55,373 bases of DNA from Oribacterium sp. (GTDB lineage Bacteria; Bacillota_A; Clostridia; Lachnospirales; Lachnospiraceae), in contig JAGAXP010000248.1 in the NCBI GenBank assembly GCA_017940955.1, positions 1 through 55,373 on the forward strand, given 5' to 3'. The translations under genes were made by a program, and so were the position numbers. The notes under the pieces are model-generated. The model saw nothing but the letters and a program-made list of their open reading frames with translations, had not been told where the DNA came from and searched no databases. Shown piece after piece: positions 7,343 to 16,594 of the stretch (its first letter is position 1; each line of letters opens with the position of its first letter).

Positions 7343-9808
7343 TCAGTCCAGCGGCACGAGCCCTTCATCGGGATCTTCCCCGACAACCCACGCCACGTCA
7401 TTGACCATGGTCGTCTGCCCTGCGTCCTTCTCGTTCCACGGACGGCGGCGCTGGTAGACAAAGCCTGCCGTTTCCATCTTCTTGCGGAAGTTTGAGGCGT
7501 TTTCATACTTGTAGCCGTTGTCGGCGCACCACTCCTTGTAGCGGGTGTAGACCGCCTGGGCGCGGAGCTCCTGTCCGACCTCCTTCTTGATGCACTGCGC
7601 CGTAAACATCATGAGGCGGTCGGACAGCTTCCGGTACTCAATGGTCGCATTCTCCACAGAGCCGGGCATCTTCAGTCCTTCCTCCTGATAGAGACGGAAG
7701 CCTTCAAGACACCAGTTGAGGATGCCGGACAGGTTCTCTGGCTGCGCAAAGAACAGCTTCAGATCGATGTCCCGCTCTTCTGCTTTGAAGTGCCGGTTGA
7801 ACGGGATGATACGGATACGGTCGGACTCAAACAGCGTCATGTCGCTGATCTGCGGCAGATGGTTGGTATCAATGAACAGCTTAAACTGCGGCTTGAACTC
7901 GAAGCTGTTCTCCCGGAGATAGCGGGCGGTTAATGTGTTGTTGCCGGTCATCTGCTTGGTCAGAGAGGCATCGATCACCATGGATTTCTCCGGCTCGGAT
8001 ACATTCACCATCCTGGCGCCGTTCAGTCTCGCCACATCCTCGGACGGACCACTGGAATCCGCAAACGCCTTTTTGCTCAGCATATCCGGCTTGGCGGTTC
8101 TCCCGTACTCTCCCAGGATGCGCAGCACCGTTTCCATCGTGGTCCCCTTGCCGTTTCTGCTCGTCGGTCCGTACAGGATGAACATGCACTCCAATCTCGT
8201 ATCCCCGCTCATCGCATAGCCGATAGCCTTCTGCAGGTATTTGATGCGCTCCTTGTCGCCCTCGAACACCTCGTCCATGAAGCTGTCCCAGCGCGGACAG
8301 GTCGCAGACGGATCGTAGTCCACCTCTGTCACCTTCGTCAGATAGTCGGACGGGCTGTGCGGACGGAATTCCAGTGTACGCAGGTCGATGGTTCCGTTGT
8401 GGCAGTTGAAGAGGAATTTGTCACGATCAAAGGCAGACATCATGACAGCGATATCCGTGTCATTCCCTGCATCCTTGATCATGATGTCCCGGAACTTCTT
8501 CTGATCCAGAAGGTCGACGCGCTTAAGGAAGCGGTTTCTGGTGTCCTCCGATGTGATGGTATTGGCGAACATGAGCAGCTGATCATGGAAGTCCTTCGCC
8601 ATCTCGGAAACGCGCAGATTGTGGTTATCCGGCCTCCACACCCTGCCGTCGTAGATATACCAGCATCCGCGGGTGTCGTTCACCAGAATGATGCGCCTGT
8701 AGAAGTCCACGAACATCCTGCTGTTCCCGATCTGAAAGGATTCGTAGCGGGGATTCGTGTGCGGGGACAGCGCCTCGATTGTGGTTTCCAGACAGCGGTA
8801 ATCCGGAGTGAAACTGTAGCCTTCGCGCTCCCTGCGATCACGCTCCTCCTGGATCGTATTGATGTCCAGGTCGGTGAAATCATCCTCGGCGCTGCCGTCC
8901 TCCGCCAGCTTCACCGGACGGTATATTTCGCTGCATGATGACACTGCATTCCGTATGGTGATCTGCCCATAGGTCGCATCGCCGGTCTGCCGGTCCCACT
9001 TGTCACGCATCAGCCCGGACGAGCGGAAGATGCGGTCGATCTGCTCTTCCACGCAGCCGCACCAGAATGTGAGCATCGAGACCAGAGCCATGTCCGCATC
9101 AGACTGGGAATCGAAATAGTCGCTCCAGTTGCCCTCGTAGAGGGTCTGGAACTTCTCACCGGTCTTGGACTTGGATGCGCGTTCGATGACCTGCTCATCC
9201 GAGAAATACGAGATGGGCGTTCCCTTGAATCCTGTGCCGGTCTTGCTCTTCCGCTTCATGAAGGTATCCAGGACATTCTGAAGCGCCTCGTCATTGCGGG
9301 AGACGGAGCCTGCACGGAACACATCCCCGGTCACGGTCACAAAGCGGTTGGTCGTACCGGGCAGATAGACTTCCAGTCCATGCTGCCGATTATTGATGTA
9401 GTAGACGGTCTTGTCGTAGGCAAAGTCGGGAGAAAGGCGGAAGAAACCTCTCAGACCGGTACCGGACGGTGATTTCTCAAAGTATGCATCAGGCAGGAAT
9501 GCCAGGATGCTCGCCGCAACATCATTAAGACTGCCGTCCTCACGGATGCAGTGGTCGATATCGATAGCGCCGATGCCTTCGGATACACGATAACCGATGC
9601 CGTCCCAGCCGCCCATCGCATACGCTTTCATGGCGGTTCCGAAGTCAGAGAAGGTGGAGGCGTCATTGGTCTTCGCCAGCTGTCCTGTCCTCGGATTATA
9701 GGGAACCTTGGTCGGTTTCCCTTTGCGCTTTTCCAGCTTCCACACGCAGAAGGAAGCATTATTCTTCAGCTCCTGCGGAATGTTTACAAAGTTCACTTTT
9801 GCGCTCAT
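7343..9808 (-). CDS. PrimPol-D5-type primase/helicase fusion
   Basis: An 821-residue phage replication protein. The N-terminal primase-polymerase part has the acidic motif AIDIDHC with aspartates at about 83 and 85, and the segment SPSGTGLRGFF near 113-123. The C-terminal part is a D5-like superfamily 3 helicase with Walker A GPTSRNGKGT near 547-556 and a winged-helix end. The protein would synthesise primers and unwind DNA at the element's origin. The candidate origin lies directly downstream. It overlaps the MazF-like gene by ATGA and has a strong AAAGGAG site. The length suits the plasmid/phage P4-type family. Confidence 0.9.
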   Translation of the reverse strand: MSAKVNFVNIPQELKNNASFCVWKLEKRKGKPTKVPYNPRTGQLAKTNDASTFSDFGTAMKAYAMGGWDGIGYRVSEGIGAIDIDHCIREDGSLNDVAASILAFLPDAYFEKSPSGTGLRGFFRLSPDFAYDKTVYYINNRQHGLEVYLPGTTNRFVTVTGDVFRAGSVSRNDEALQNVLDTFMKRKSKTGTGFKGTPISYFSDEQVIERASKSKTGEKFQTLYEGNWSDYFDSQSDADMALVSMLTFWCGCVEEQIDRIFRSSGLMRDKWDRQTGDATYGQITIRNAVSSCSEIYRPVKLAEDGSAEDDFTDLDINTIQEERDRREREGYSFTPDYRCLETTIEALSPHTNPRYESFQIGNSRMFVDFYRRIILVNDTRGCWYIYDGRVWRPDNHNLRVSEMAKDFHDQLLMFANTITSEDTRNRFLKRVDLLDQKKFRDIMIKDAGNDTDIAVMMSAFDRDKFLFNCHNGTIDLRTLEFRPHSPSDYLTKVTEVDYDPSATCPRWDSFMDEVFEGDKERIKYLQKAIGYAMSGDTRLECMFILYGPTSRNGKGTTMETVLRILGEYGRTAKPDMLSKKAFADSSGPSEDVARLNGARMVNVSEPEKSMVIDASLTKQMTGNNTLTARYLRENSFEFKPQFKLFIDTNHLPQISDMTLFESDRIRIIPFNRHFKAEERDIDLKLFFAQPENLSGILNWCLEGFRLYQEEGLKMPGSVENATIEYRKLSDRLMMFTAQCIKKEVGQELRAQAVYTRYKEWCADNGYKYENASNFRKKMETAGFVYQRRRPWNEKDAGQTTMVNDVAWVVGEDPDEGLVPLD

Positions 9809-10326
9809 TTCGCTGCGCTCCTTTCATCGTTGTGCTGTGTCAGAGGAATCAAGCCAAGCTGGACGGAAACAGCGTGATCGACGTCCGCGATCAGATTCTT
9901 CTCATCGATCCTGCCCACATAGTTGCGAAGCTGATCCTTGCTGATTGTGGTGATCTGCTCCGCCAGGATCATAGAGTTATCCATCGCCTGATGCTTGTCC
10001 GAGATGGCGTCCGGGTTCAGTTCCGTGTGGCACGGCAGATCCAGCTTCTTCAGCTGCCTCGTCATCGGCAGAACGTTCAGCGTCTCCGCATAGGTGTTGC
10101 CGACATCATTCGACACGATCAGCACCGGACGACAGCCGCCTTGCACAGAAGTTCCGGCGTGCGGTTCAAGGTCCGCAAACCAGATATCCCCGCGCTGCGG
10201 TGTGCGGTTTGTGTTCCGGTATCTTCTCGGTTCCGTGTTAGCCGGCATTGGAGATATATACTTCCACGGATTGAATCCGAGCCGTGAACGGTATTCTGTT
10301 CTCTTTCGTTTATTCTTGCGCCCCAA
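9805..10326 (-). CDS. MazF/PemK-family endoribonuclease-like protein
   Basis: About 173 residues. After a basic N-terminal extension, residues from roughly 45 on match MazF/PemK: RGDIWFADL, then GGCRPVLIVSND, the usual RGDI and RPVLIV core of this mRNA-cleaving toxin fold. No antitoxin gene of the MazE type lies on either side, as is common for the phage variants, so it may be a stand-alone regulator or host takeover factor. A TTG at 10326 with GGAGGTG ten bases upstream is the best start; a GTG four codons earlier sits too close to that site. The end overlaps the primase start. Confidence 0.8.
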   Translation of the reverse strand: MGRKNKRKRTEYRSRLGFNPWKYISPMPANTEPRRYRNTNRTPQRGDIWFADLEPHAGTSVQGGCRPVLIVSNDVGNTYAETLNVLPMTRQLKKLDLPCHTELNPDAISDKHQAMDNSMILAEQITTISKDQLRNYVGRIDEKNLIADVDHAVSVQLGLIPLTQHNDERSAAK

Positions 10327-10381
10327 GTTGTTCTTCACCTCCGATCAAAATATGTAAAGGCCGGGTGTATCCCAGCCTGCG

Positions 10382-11760
10382 TCAGTTCAATCTCGCCTTC
10401 ACTGCGGCGATCAGTTTTTCCTGCGTCACGTCCTTGGCTTCCAGCGCAGCAAGCACGTCCTCGTCCACCGTATCTTTCGTCACGATATGATGGATCGTGA
10501 CGGTGCTGCTCTGTCCCTGCCGCCAGAGCCGGGCATTTGTCTGCTGATATAGTTCTAGGCTCCATGTGAGCCCAAACCAGATCAGGATGTGCCCGCCTTC
10601 CTGAATATTAAGTCCGTGTCCAGCTCCTGCCGGATGGATCAGGGCGACAGGTATATTCCCGGCATTCCAATCTCTGATATCCTCGCTCTCCCGGATATCT
10701 CTGGGATCGTACCCAGCTTCAATCAAATGCTCCAGAATACGCTGGCGGTCATGCTTGAACCAGTAGGCGATCAGCACGGGCTGACCGTTCGCCGCTTCGA
10801 TCAGATCATCCAGGCAGTCTAACTTCCTGCTGTGGATGGTTCTGGTTTCTCCGTACTCGTCATACACAGCGCCGTTGCTCATCTGCAGGAGCTTGTTCGA
10901 CAGCGCGGCGGCATTCCTGGCATCGATGTCCCCATCCTCCAGCGGGATGATAAGATCCTGCTTCAGCTGGTCGTAGAGCTTCCGCTCCGGCTTAGACATC
11001 TCCACCTCATGCCGTACATAGACACACTCCGGCATATCCAGATAATCCAGTGCCTTCATGGAAATCGTAATGTCGCTGATGCGCTCATAGATCTTTTCTT
11101 CCGCTCCGAGACGAGGAATGTAGCTGAAGACCACGCCGGTCTGCGGATTCATGGCTCCGGCTTTAAAATAAGCATCACGGTATCTGCCGATGAAACGGCC
11201 GAGCCGCTCGCCGCCGTCCAGGATGCCGATCTCCGCCCAGAGATCCATCAGCCCGTTGCTCGTCGGCGTGCCGGTCAAACCGACCCAACGTTTGACGAAC
11301 GGCCTAATCTTCCTCAGCCACTTAAATCGCTGCGCCTGGTGGTTTTTGAAGGATGACAATTCGTCGATGACCACGCAGTCAAAATCCCATCGCAGCCCGT
11401 TCTTCTCGTAGTACTCCACCAGCCATTTGACGTTCTCGCGGTTGATCACATAGATCATGGCTCCGTGGTTCAGCGCCGCCGTCCGCTCCTTCACGTTGCC
11501 GACGATGACCGAGACATCCAGATCATGCAGATGATCCCACTTCTCGACCTCGGCAGGCCATGTATCCCGCGCGACCCGGAGAGGTGCTATCACCAGGACT
11601 TTTGAAACGGACATACTGTCCAGCATCAGATCCCGGAGGGCGGTCAGGGTCGTTACTGTCTTTCCTAACCTAAGCCCATGTCAAGGAAAAGCGCAGATAC
11701 CGGATGGGTTTTGATATACTCCACACAGTACTGCTGGTATTCATGTGGCACGAACTTCAT
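10382..11760 (-). pseudogene. SNF2-family DNA helicase, frameshifted in Walker A
   Basis: The start at 11760 (RBS GGGGGTG) gives MKFVPHEYQQYC, the normal N-terminus of phage SNF2 helicases, and reads to DMGLG, the Walker A motif, where a stop follows. The other 414 residues continue in another frame and include DEL (motif II), LTGTPTSN (motif III) and the C-terminal helicase motifs ending QTNARLWRQGQ. The break is a tandem duplication, CCTAACCTAA at 11664-11673. Removing one unit restores GLGKT and a 457-residue protein. As written, no ATPase can be made, because the downstream frame lacks the Walker A lysine. A sequencing error is possible but a 5-bp tandem repeat is an unusual one. Confidence 0.88.
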
Positions 11761-11803
11761 ATGGCATCACCCCCTGTCTTCTTTCGTTTCATCCTTGCCT
11801 CCA

Positions 11804-12016
11804 TCAGCATCCGAGAATCCCGAAGGATACCCTCGTTCTTCCCGGCAGACGGATCGGCGCAACCTCCGCATACGGGCAGTTACGACTGCACTGTGACATA
11901 TCGTGGAACAGACCGCAGTACGGTATCCCGTTCCGGATCACGCAGTGGCGGCAGCGGGGATAAAAAGGCGGAAACAAAATCATGCTCCTCGCTCTTTCCT
12001 GTACTCCTGTGTTCAT
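11804..12016 (-). CDS. Small cysteine-rich protein
   Basis: About 70 residues, with the pattern CRHCVIRNGIPYCGLFHDMS followed by CSRNCPYA: five cysteines that could bind zinc. Small Cys-rich proteins of this style lie between VRR-NUC and SNF2 in many Clostridia phages. The start has GGGAG right after the VRR-NUC stop. The last 20 residues are basic and look unlike the rest. A second reading frame through the same end is also open, so a frameshift near the C-terminus cannot be excluded. Confidence 0.5.
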   Translation of the reverse strand: MNTGVQERARSMILFPPFYPRCRHCVIRNGIPYCGLFHDMSQCSRNCPYAEVAPIRLPGRTRVSFGILGC

Positions 12017-12034
12017 CATGTACTCCCTTCCGGA

Positions 12035-12499
12035 CTACTCGTCTGTATCTGATGGATCGTCCAAAGCATAAAAGCCCGCCAGCTCGGACGGGTCTTCGGG
12101 TTCAAAGGTATCTCCATAATCGTCAAGGTCATCCAGGCTTCCCTGATCGGACGGCAACGTAGCTATCTCCAGCTCTGGCACTTCTGCGCCGATGCCTTCC
12201 GGGAACGACTCGCCGGGAGTCCATGAAAGGATCGCCTGAATGCACGGCTTGATCTGGCTCAGCCTGTCAATGCAGAGAACCGGAAATCCCAGCTTCATGA
12301 GCTGGTATCTTCTCTTTCTCTGAAGCGGACGCAGCATCTTTCCCGGCGCTTTCAGTTCTACGAACACAGTCTTGGCAGGGAAGAATAAAACAAGCCGATC
12401 AGGAAGACCGTTTGTGGTCTGGCTGGTCAGCTTGTAGGCAACTCCGCCCGCTTTCCGGACGGCCTTGACAAATTCATTCTCTACGACGTATTCTCTCAT
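12035..12499 (-). CDS. VRR-NUC domain nuclease
   Basis: A 154-residue protein whose first 90 residues form a VRR-NUC (PD-(D/E)xK) nuclease: the N-terminal helix, GLPDR at 31-35, VELK at 47-50 and the following APGKMLRPLQ. Phage VRR-NUC proteins cut branched or replication-intermediate DNA and often neighbour SNF2 helicases, as here. The last 60 residues are an acidic, probably disordered tail that the family does not require. The start at 12499 has GGAGG and an ATGA overlap with the upstream gene. Confidence 0.9.
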   Translation of the reverse strand: MREYVVENEFVKAVRKAGGVAYKLTSQTTNGLPDRLVLFFPAKTVFVELKAPGKMLRPLQRKRRYQLMKLGFPVLCIDRLSQIKPCIQAILSWTPGESFPEGIGAEVPELEIATLPSDQGSLDDLDDYGDTFEPEDPSELAGFYALDDPSDTDE

Positions 12500-12684
12500 C
12501 GTCTGGGACCTCCGTATCTCTCTTCCCAATTGTCACAGAAGTCCCTGCCATCGTAAGCGAGATCATAATAATCATCTGCTATCGTGCATTGATGGTTTCG
12601 GAAATATCGGCAGTTATGACAGCAAGGTTCCCTCTCATACGTCACGCTCTCCCAGTATTCTGGGTAGCTCTCTATATCGCTCAT
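12496..12684 (-). CDS. Small cysteine-rich acidic protein
   Basis: A 62-residue protein with the metal-binding pattern CCHNCRYFRNHQC and a further cysteine near the end (DFCDNWEER). It is acidic and tyrosine-rich. The start is set by an ATGA overlap with the DUF932 stop and by AGGAG eight bases upstream; its own stop overlaps the VRR-NUC start. It resembles small phage proteins of unknown function found at this place. Confidence 0.65.
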   Translation of the reverse strand: MSDIESYPEYWESVTYEREPCCHNCRYFRNHQCTIADDYYDLAYDGRDFCDNWEERYGGPRR

Positions 12685-13748
12685 GCATTGATCTCCTTCC
12701 ACTGCGCTTCCGGCATGGTAGCCACCTGCCAGCCGATGCCCTCCAACGCAGTAGCCCGGTCGTAGGACTCTACATCCTGGCTGGCACGTGTGATGGCATT
12801 GGAAAGACCGTAGAGGGAAAGTTCTCCACCCTGGATCAGATAGTTCAGAATGTTGTCCTGCTCCGGCTGATTAAGAGCGTAGGTCTTGCCGGTCAGTTCG
12901 ATGACATCCTGGACGCGCCCAATGATACGTGCATGCGTAGCATCCTGCAGGCGTCCGACAATCTGTGCGAAACGAGCCTCCTCAATGGCCGCCATCGTCG
13001 CATCGCGGAGCTTCAGCATGAAAGCCTTGTCCTCTGCTTCCATCGTTTCATCGGAATAGATATTGAAGCTGTCCTCCAGAGCCTTTGCCGCTCTGCCAAC
13101 ATGGGCACGGCGCTCCCCGAAGTCATTCACTACCATGCCGTTGGTGCAGACCAGACGATATACCAGAGGCTGAACGGAAACGGCTCCAAGCCCGACCTCG
13201 GAATTGCTAATCACAACGCCGGCCTGCACATAGTCACCGGGAACAACTGCCATCTCCAGTTTGTGATTGACCACTTTGATGTGCAGCTTATTCTCGGTCA
13301 CTTCGCAGCTGACCACTTCCATCTCCTCGCGCCCCGCGAAAAGTGGAAGCACCGCTGCGGCAACTTCCAGATTGTCAATGCGTCGGTAGCGGTCAGAAAG
13401 CAGCGCACGGGCAACTCTGCCATTGCCGTAGTCCATAGAGCGGATCATATAGGACTGATCGCGGTCTCCAAACCAAGCATTAACATTCTCCGCCAGAAGC
13501 TCCGGTTTCTGCAGGCGCATCATGTCATAATACTTCGCCGGGATATTCAGCGCCGAGCCGACCTGCCTGTGGAACAGATCCGTGGTGCCGAAGACCTCTT
13601 GCTCTCCCGTGTTAAAATGGGTGATCCCAAAGGTGCTGCCGTCCGGCTCAAGTTTGAATGACTGCGCCGGACCAATGAAGTCCTGTTTCGCTGCGTTCTG
13701 CCGCTGAAGTTCGGTAAGTACTGCAGGTAAAGTTCTGCCCTGTTTCAT
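12681..13748 (-). CDS. DUF932 (DUF945) phage/plasmid protein
   Basis: A 355-residue protein of the DUF932 family, recognised by the mid-protein segments around VNAWFGDRDQSYMIRSMDYG and RALLSDRYRRIDN and by overall length. The family is spread among phages and conjugative elements and is thought to act in DNA metabolism, but no activity is known. The start at 13748 is preceded by GGAGG nine bases away; 16 codons of open frame upstream lack a ribosome binding site. It lies between the polymerase and nuclease genes and overlaps the following gene by four bases. Confidence 0.85.
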   Translation of the reverse strand: MKQGRTLPAVLTELQRQNAAKQDFIGPAQSFKLEPDGSTFGITHFNTGEQEVFGTTDLFHRQVGSALNIPAKYYDMMRLQKPELLAENVNAWFGDRDQSYMIRSMDYGNGRVARALLSDRYRRIDNLEVAAAVLPLFAGREEMEVVSCEVTENKLHIKVVNHKLEMAVVPGDYVQAGVVISNSEVGLGAVSVQPLVYRLVCTNGMVVNDFGERRAHVGRAAKALEDSFNIYSDETMEAEDKAFMLKLRDATMAAIEEARFAQIVGRLQDATHARIIGRVQDVIELTGKTYALNQPEQDNILNYLIQGGELSLYGLSNAITRASQDVESYDRATALEGIGWQVATMPEAQWKEINA

Positions 13749-13816
13749 TGTGTATGTCCTCCGTTTCTGTGATTGAAAATATGTAACCGGAGCCATTTCT
13801 GACCCCGGCTAATGTG

Positions 13817-15811
13817 TTAATCCTTGAAATAATGGGTACCTGTATACCCTGCACTGGAGAGCGGTAAACCGTCTGCCCATGCAGGATTCCTGTTCATGAT
13901 GGAGCAGACCTCGTCCACGGTGATGGAGTCGATAGGAACTTCCAATATCACTTCATCGTGGACATGCCCGACGATAGCAAGCCCGACCTGCTCCATGCGC
14001 CACATGGCTTCTGCCAGGAGATCCCGCGCCGTGGCCTGTGTAATATTCTCCACGAGCTTACCGCTGTAGGTTTCCCCTCGCGCCCACTTATTCGCTGCGT
14101 TAAGTCCCTCGTAGGTGACCGCCATGCGCCCGAACCGGTTAGGCTGAAGCCTCGGTTTGATGTAAGCGAGTTTTCTCCCGGAGGGAAGCACGATCCAGAG
14201 CGTGTTCGCGTAAAACTGGAAGCTGACCCTGCCGACCTGTCTGTCAGCGTGGTCTTTTATCGTTTCCACTGCTGCCCGCTCTACGTCCCACCAGAACTGC
14301 ACGATCTTCGGATTGGCCGCCCGCCAGGATTCTATGATGTCAGGAAGCTCAGACTCCTTCAGTCCCATGTCCAGAGCGCCCATGCTGATTAACGCACCAG
14401 CCGCCCCGCCGTAACCACAGGCGAGCTCGGCGACCTTTCCCTTCTGCCGCAGTTCTCCGTTGATGCCGTGCTTCACGACAGGCACACCGAACATCTGCGA
14501 CGCGGAGGCACAGTAAATGTCCTCGCCACGCTTGAAAGCATCCAGGCGCCAGGTCTCCCCGGCAAGCCATGCCAGCACCCTCGCTTCGATGGCACTGAAG
14601 TCGGCAATCGTAAAGATGTGTCCGGGTTTTGCGATCAGCATCGTGCGGATCAGCTGTGACAAGATGTCGGGTGTGTTTCCGTAGATGCTCTCCACCATGT
14701 CGAAGCATCCCATCTTCACAAGATTCCGCGCCTCATCGAGTGTGGAGATGTGGTTCTGCGGGAGATTCTGCAACTGGATCCCGCGCCCTGCCCACCGCTG
14801 TGTGCGGTTTGCACCGCTGAACTGGAACAGTCCATGTGCCCGTCCATCAGCACAGATGTATCTGTCCGCTGCCTGATACTTCTTGACAGATGACTTTGCC
14901 ATCTGTAATCTGAGTTTCAGCATATCCAGGGCTTCCTGATCCAGACCGTTTTTGTCGATCTCTTTGATCATGGCGGCCACATCCTTCTTACCGAGGGAAT
15001 CGATGGCTATGCCCCGCTCCTCCAGCCAGCCTTTCAATTGTGAGACCGAATTGGGATTCTCTAAGCCAGTCAGCTCGTATGCTTTCCGACTCATCTCCTC
15101 CGACAGCATCAGGTCGCAGGTGATAGCCTGCTCGACGAGAACCTTGTCAATCAGGACGCCGCGGTCATTGATGCGCTGATCCATATGGTAGAAATCCCAC
15201 TCGGAATCCTTCAGCGGAAGTGTCTCCAGCTTGCGCCGGATATCCCGCTCTGTTCTTACATCCTGCTTGCAGTAGGATTTGAACCGTTCCCAGTCCTCCG
15301 GTGCGTGCTCCGGCAGATTCCTTGTCCTGCCGCCGTTGCTCTTGGTCGGCCTGCAGGGGACGGAGAAATACTTGATCAACCGCTCGCCGGCATCGTCCTT
15401 CTGCTCCCCGGTCTTCAGCACCTCCGCTGCCGTTTTCAGCTTCAGCGGGAGTGACAGACTTGCCGCCCACACCATGGAGCATTGCCATGAATCGGGGGAT
15501 AACCGGGTACCGAAGAATTGACTGAGACAGGTGCGCTCGAACTGCGCATTCCAGGCAGCCTTGATGATGGTCGGGTCGAATACAGCATCCCGGACATCCT
15601 GCGGCAGTTCCTCGCCACAGGCCAGATCCACCACATGGGCATCCTCATCATCAAAGGCATATGCGAAAAGCAGGATATGAAAGTCTCCCTCGACGTAGCG
15701 ATACACCCCGCACTGTGCGAGGTCTACATCTGAGTACGTTTCCAGGTCGATGCTAAGTACACGCCTTTTCTCATTCAAAAGATCACCATCCTCTCTGTGT
15801 GTTATCATCAT
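13817..15811 (-). CDS. Phage family A DNA polymerase with 3'-5' exonuclease
   Basis: A 664-residue replicative polymerase of the type common in Bacillota siphophages. The N-terminal proofreading domain has SIDLETYSDVDL, with acidic residues near 22 and 24. The polymerase domain carries motif A DFSAIEARVLAW, motif B around RQKGKVAELACGYGG and motif C HDEV at 618-621. It would copy the element's DNA together with the PrimPol-helicase and DUF2815. The start is uncertain: ATG at 15811 has a weak site, while a TTG 11 codons later lies behind AGAGG. All catalytic motifs are intact. Confidence 0.93.
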   Translation of the reverse strand: MMITHREDGDLLNEKRRVLSIDLETYSDVDLAQCGVYRYVEGDFHILLFAYAFDDEDAHVVDLACGEELPQDVRDAVFDPTIIKAAWNAQFERTCLSQFFGTRLSPDSWQCSMVWAASLSLPLKLKTAAEVLKTGEQKDDAGERLIKYFSVPCRPTKSNGGRTRNLPEHAPEDWERFKSYCKQDVRTERDIRRKLETLPLKDSEWDFYHMDQRINDRGVLIDKVLVEQAITCDLMLSEEMSRKAYELTGLENPNSVSQLKGWLEERGIAIDSLGKKDVAAMIKEIDKNGLDQEALDMLKLRLQMAKSSVKKYQAADRYICADGRAHGLFQFSGANRTQRWAGRGIQLQNLPQNHISTLDEARNLVKMGCFDMVESIYGNTPDILSQLIRTMLIAKPGHIFTIADFSAIEARVLAWLAGETWRLDAFKRGEDIYCASASQMFGVPVVKHGINGELRQKGKVAELACGYGGAAGALISMGALDMGLKESELPDIIESWRAANPKIVQFWWDVERAAVETIKDHADRQVGRVSFQFYANTLWIVLPSGRKLAYIKPRLQPNRFGRMAVTYEGLNAANKWARGETYSGKLVENITQATARDLLAEAMWRMEQVGLAIVGHVHDEVILEVPIDSITVDEVCSIMNRNPAWADGLPLSSAGYTGTHYFKD

Positions 15812-15874
15812 CTGCGCCTTAAAAGAGCCTCCAAAGAAAACAACATCGGTAATCCCTGGGGACTCTTGTAAAGC

Positions 15875-15910
15875 GCAGACAGGAGAGAGCCGAAACCCTC
15901 TCCCATCTGC
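15875..15910 (-). promoter_or_regulatory. Intergenic hairpin between DUF2815 and polymerase genes
   Basis: On the minus strand GCAGATGGGAGAG pairs with CTCTCTCCTGTCTGC around a GGTTTCGG loop. There is no U-run after it, so it is more likely an RNA processing, stability or attenuation element than a full terminator. It lies in the 123-base gap after the DUF2815 gene. Confidence 0.45.
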
Positions 15911-15934
15911 TGAAAGCGAGGTACTTTCGTTGTC

Positions 15935-16519
15935 TTATTTCAGATAATCGGGAACGTCATCACCGAACACATCAGTGCCGTCATCCTCGCCTTCGATCTC
16001 ATCGAAATCGGAAGCAGCGGATGCCTTACCAGCAAGGCGCTCGCCGTCCTTCACCTTCTGGATGTTACCCAGTCCGGCCGCCACGCCCTTGTTGCCGGAT
16101 GCAGCGAAGCCGTAGAAGTTGACGGACACATTGCAGTAATCGCCGGAACCGCATTCCATAGGATCCAGGATCGGCTGAACCTTGCGGTCAACGATCTGCG
16201 GAGCGTCCTTCGATGTGGCGTTCAGGAACATGTGCCCTGCGTAGTTCTCGTCCTCCGGGCGGTCGATGTCGCCATCGCGCAGAGGCAGTTTCAGATTAGG
16301 CGGAATCTTGCCGCCCCACTTCTTGCCCTTGGCGTCCTCCTTGGCAGTTTCGACAGCCTTGTGGATCTTGGTCAGCGTAGCCTTGTCTTCCTTGGGGATC
16401 AGACAGGACACCGAATACTTCTCCTCGCCGCCGTTGATGCTCTTCGGTTCCCAGATGTTAGCGAAGCTGATGCGGCAGGGGATGACCACCTTGGTAGGGG
16501 ATGTAGTCTTATTTGCCAT
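15935..16519 (-). CDS. DUF2815 protein, predicted phage ssDNA-binding protein
   Basis: A 194-residue protein of the DUF2815 family, identified by the central YSVSCLIPK and the segment SVNFYGFAASGNKGVAAGLG, plus a very acidic C-terminal tail ending DDVPDYLK. The family is regarded as OB-fold, resembling T7 gp2.5, and an acidic tail is usual for single-stranded DNA-binding proteins that recruit replication partners. It sits directly before the polymerase gene. The start at 16519 follows GGAGG at ten bases. Confidence 0.87.
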   Translation of the reverse strand: MANKTTSPTKVVIPCRISFANIWEPKSINGGEEKYSVSCLIPKEDKATLTKIHKAVETAKEDAKGKKWGGKIPPNLKLPLRDGDIDRPEDENYAGHMFLNATSKDAPQIVDRKVQPILDPMECGSGDYCNVSVNFYGFAASGNKGVAAGLGNIQKVKDGERLAGKASAASDFDEIEGEDDGTDVFGDDVPDYLK

Positions 16520-16594
16520 ATGCTTTTTTACCTCCATAAAAATAGCGCCGGATCCACCAGCGCAGAATTACACGATATCTCGCAGCCCTATGTG

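Noticed and set aside
12465..13661. Plus-strand open frame of 398 codons opposite DUF932
   Set aside because: Antisense shadow; the minus strand has family motifs, ribosome binding sites and ATGA overlaps.
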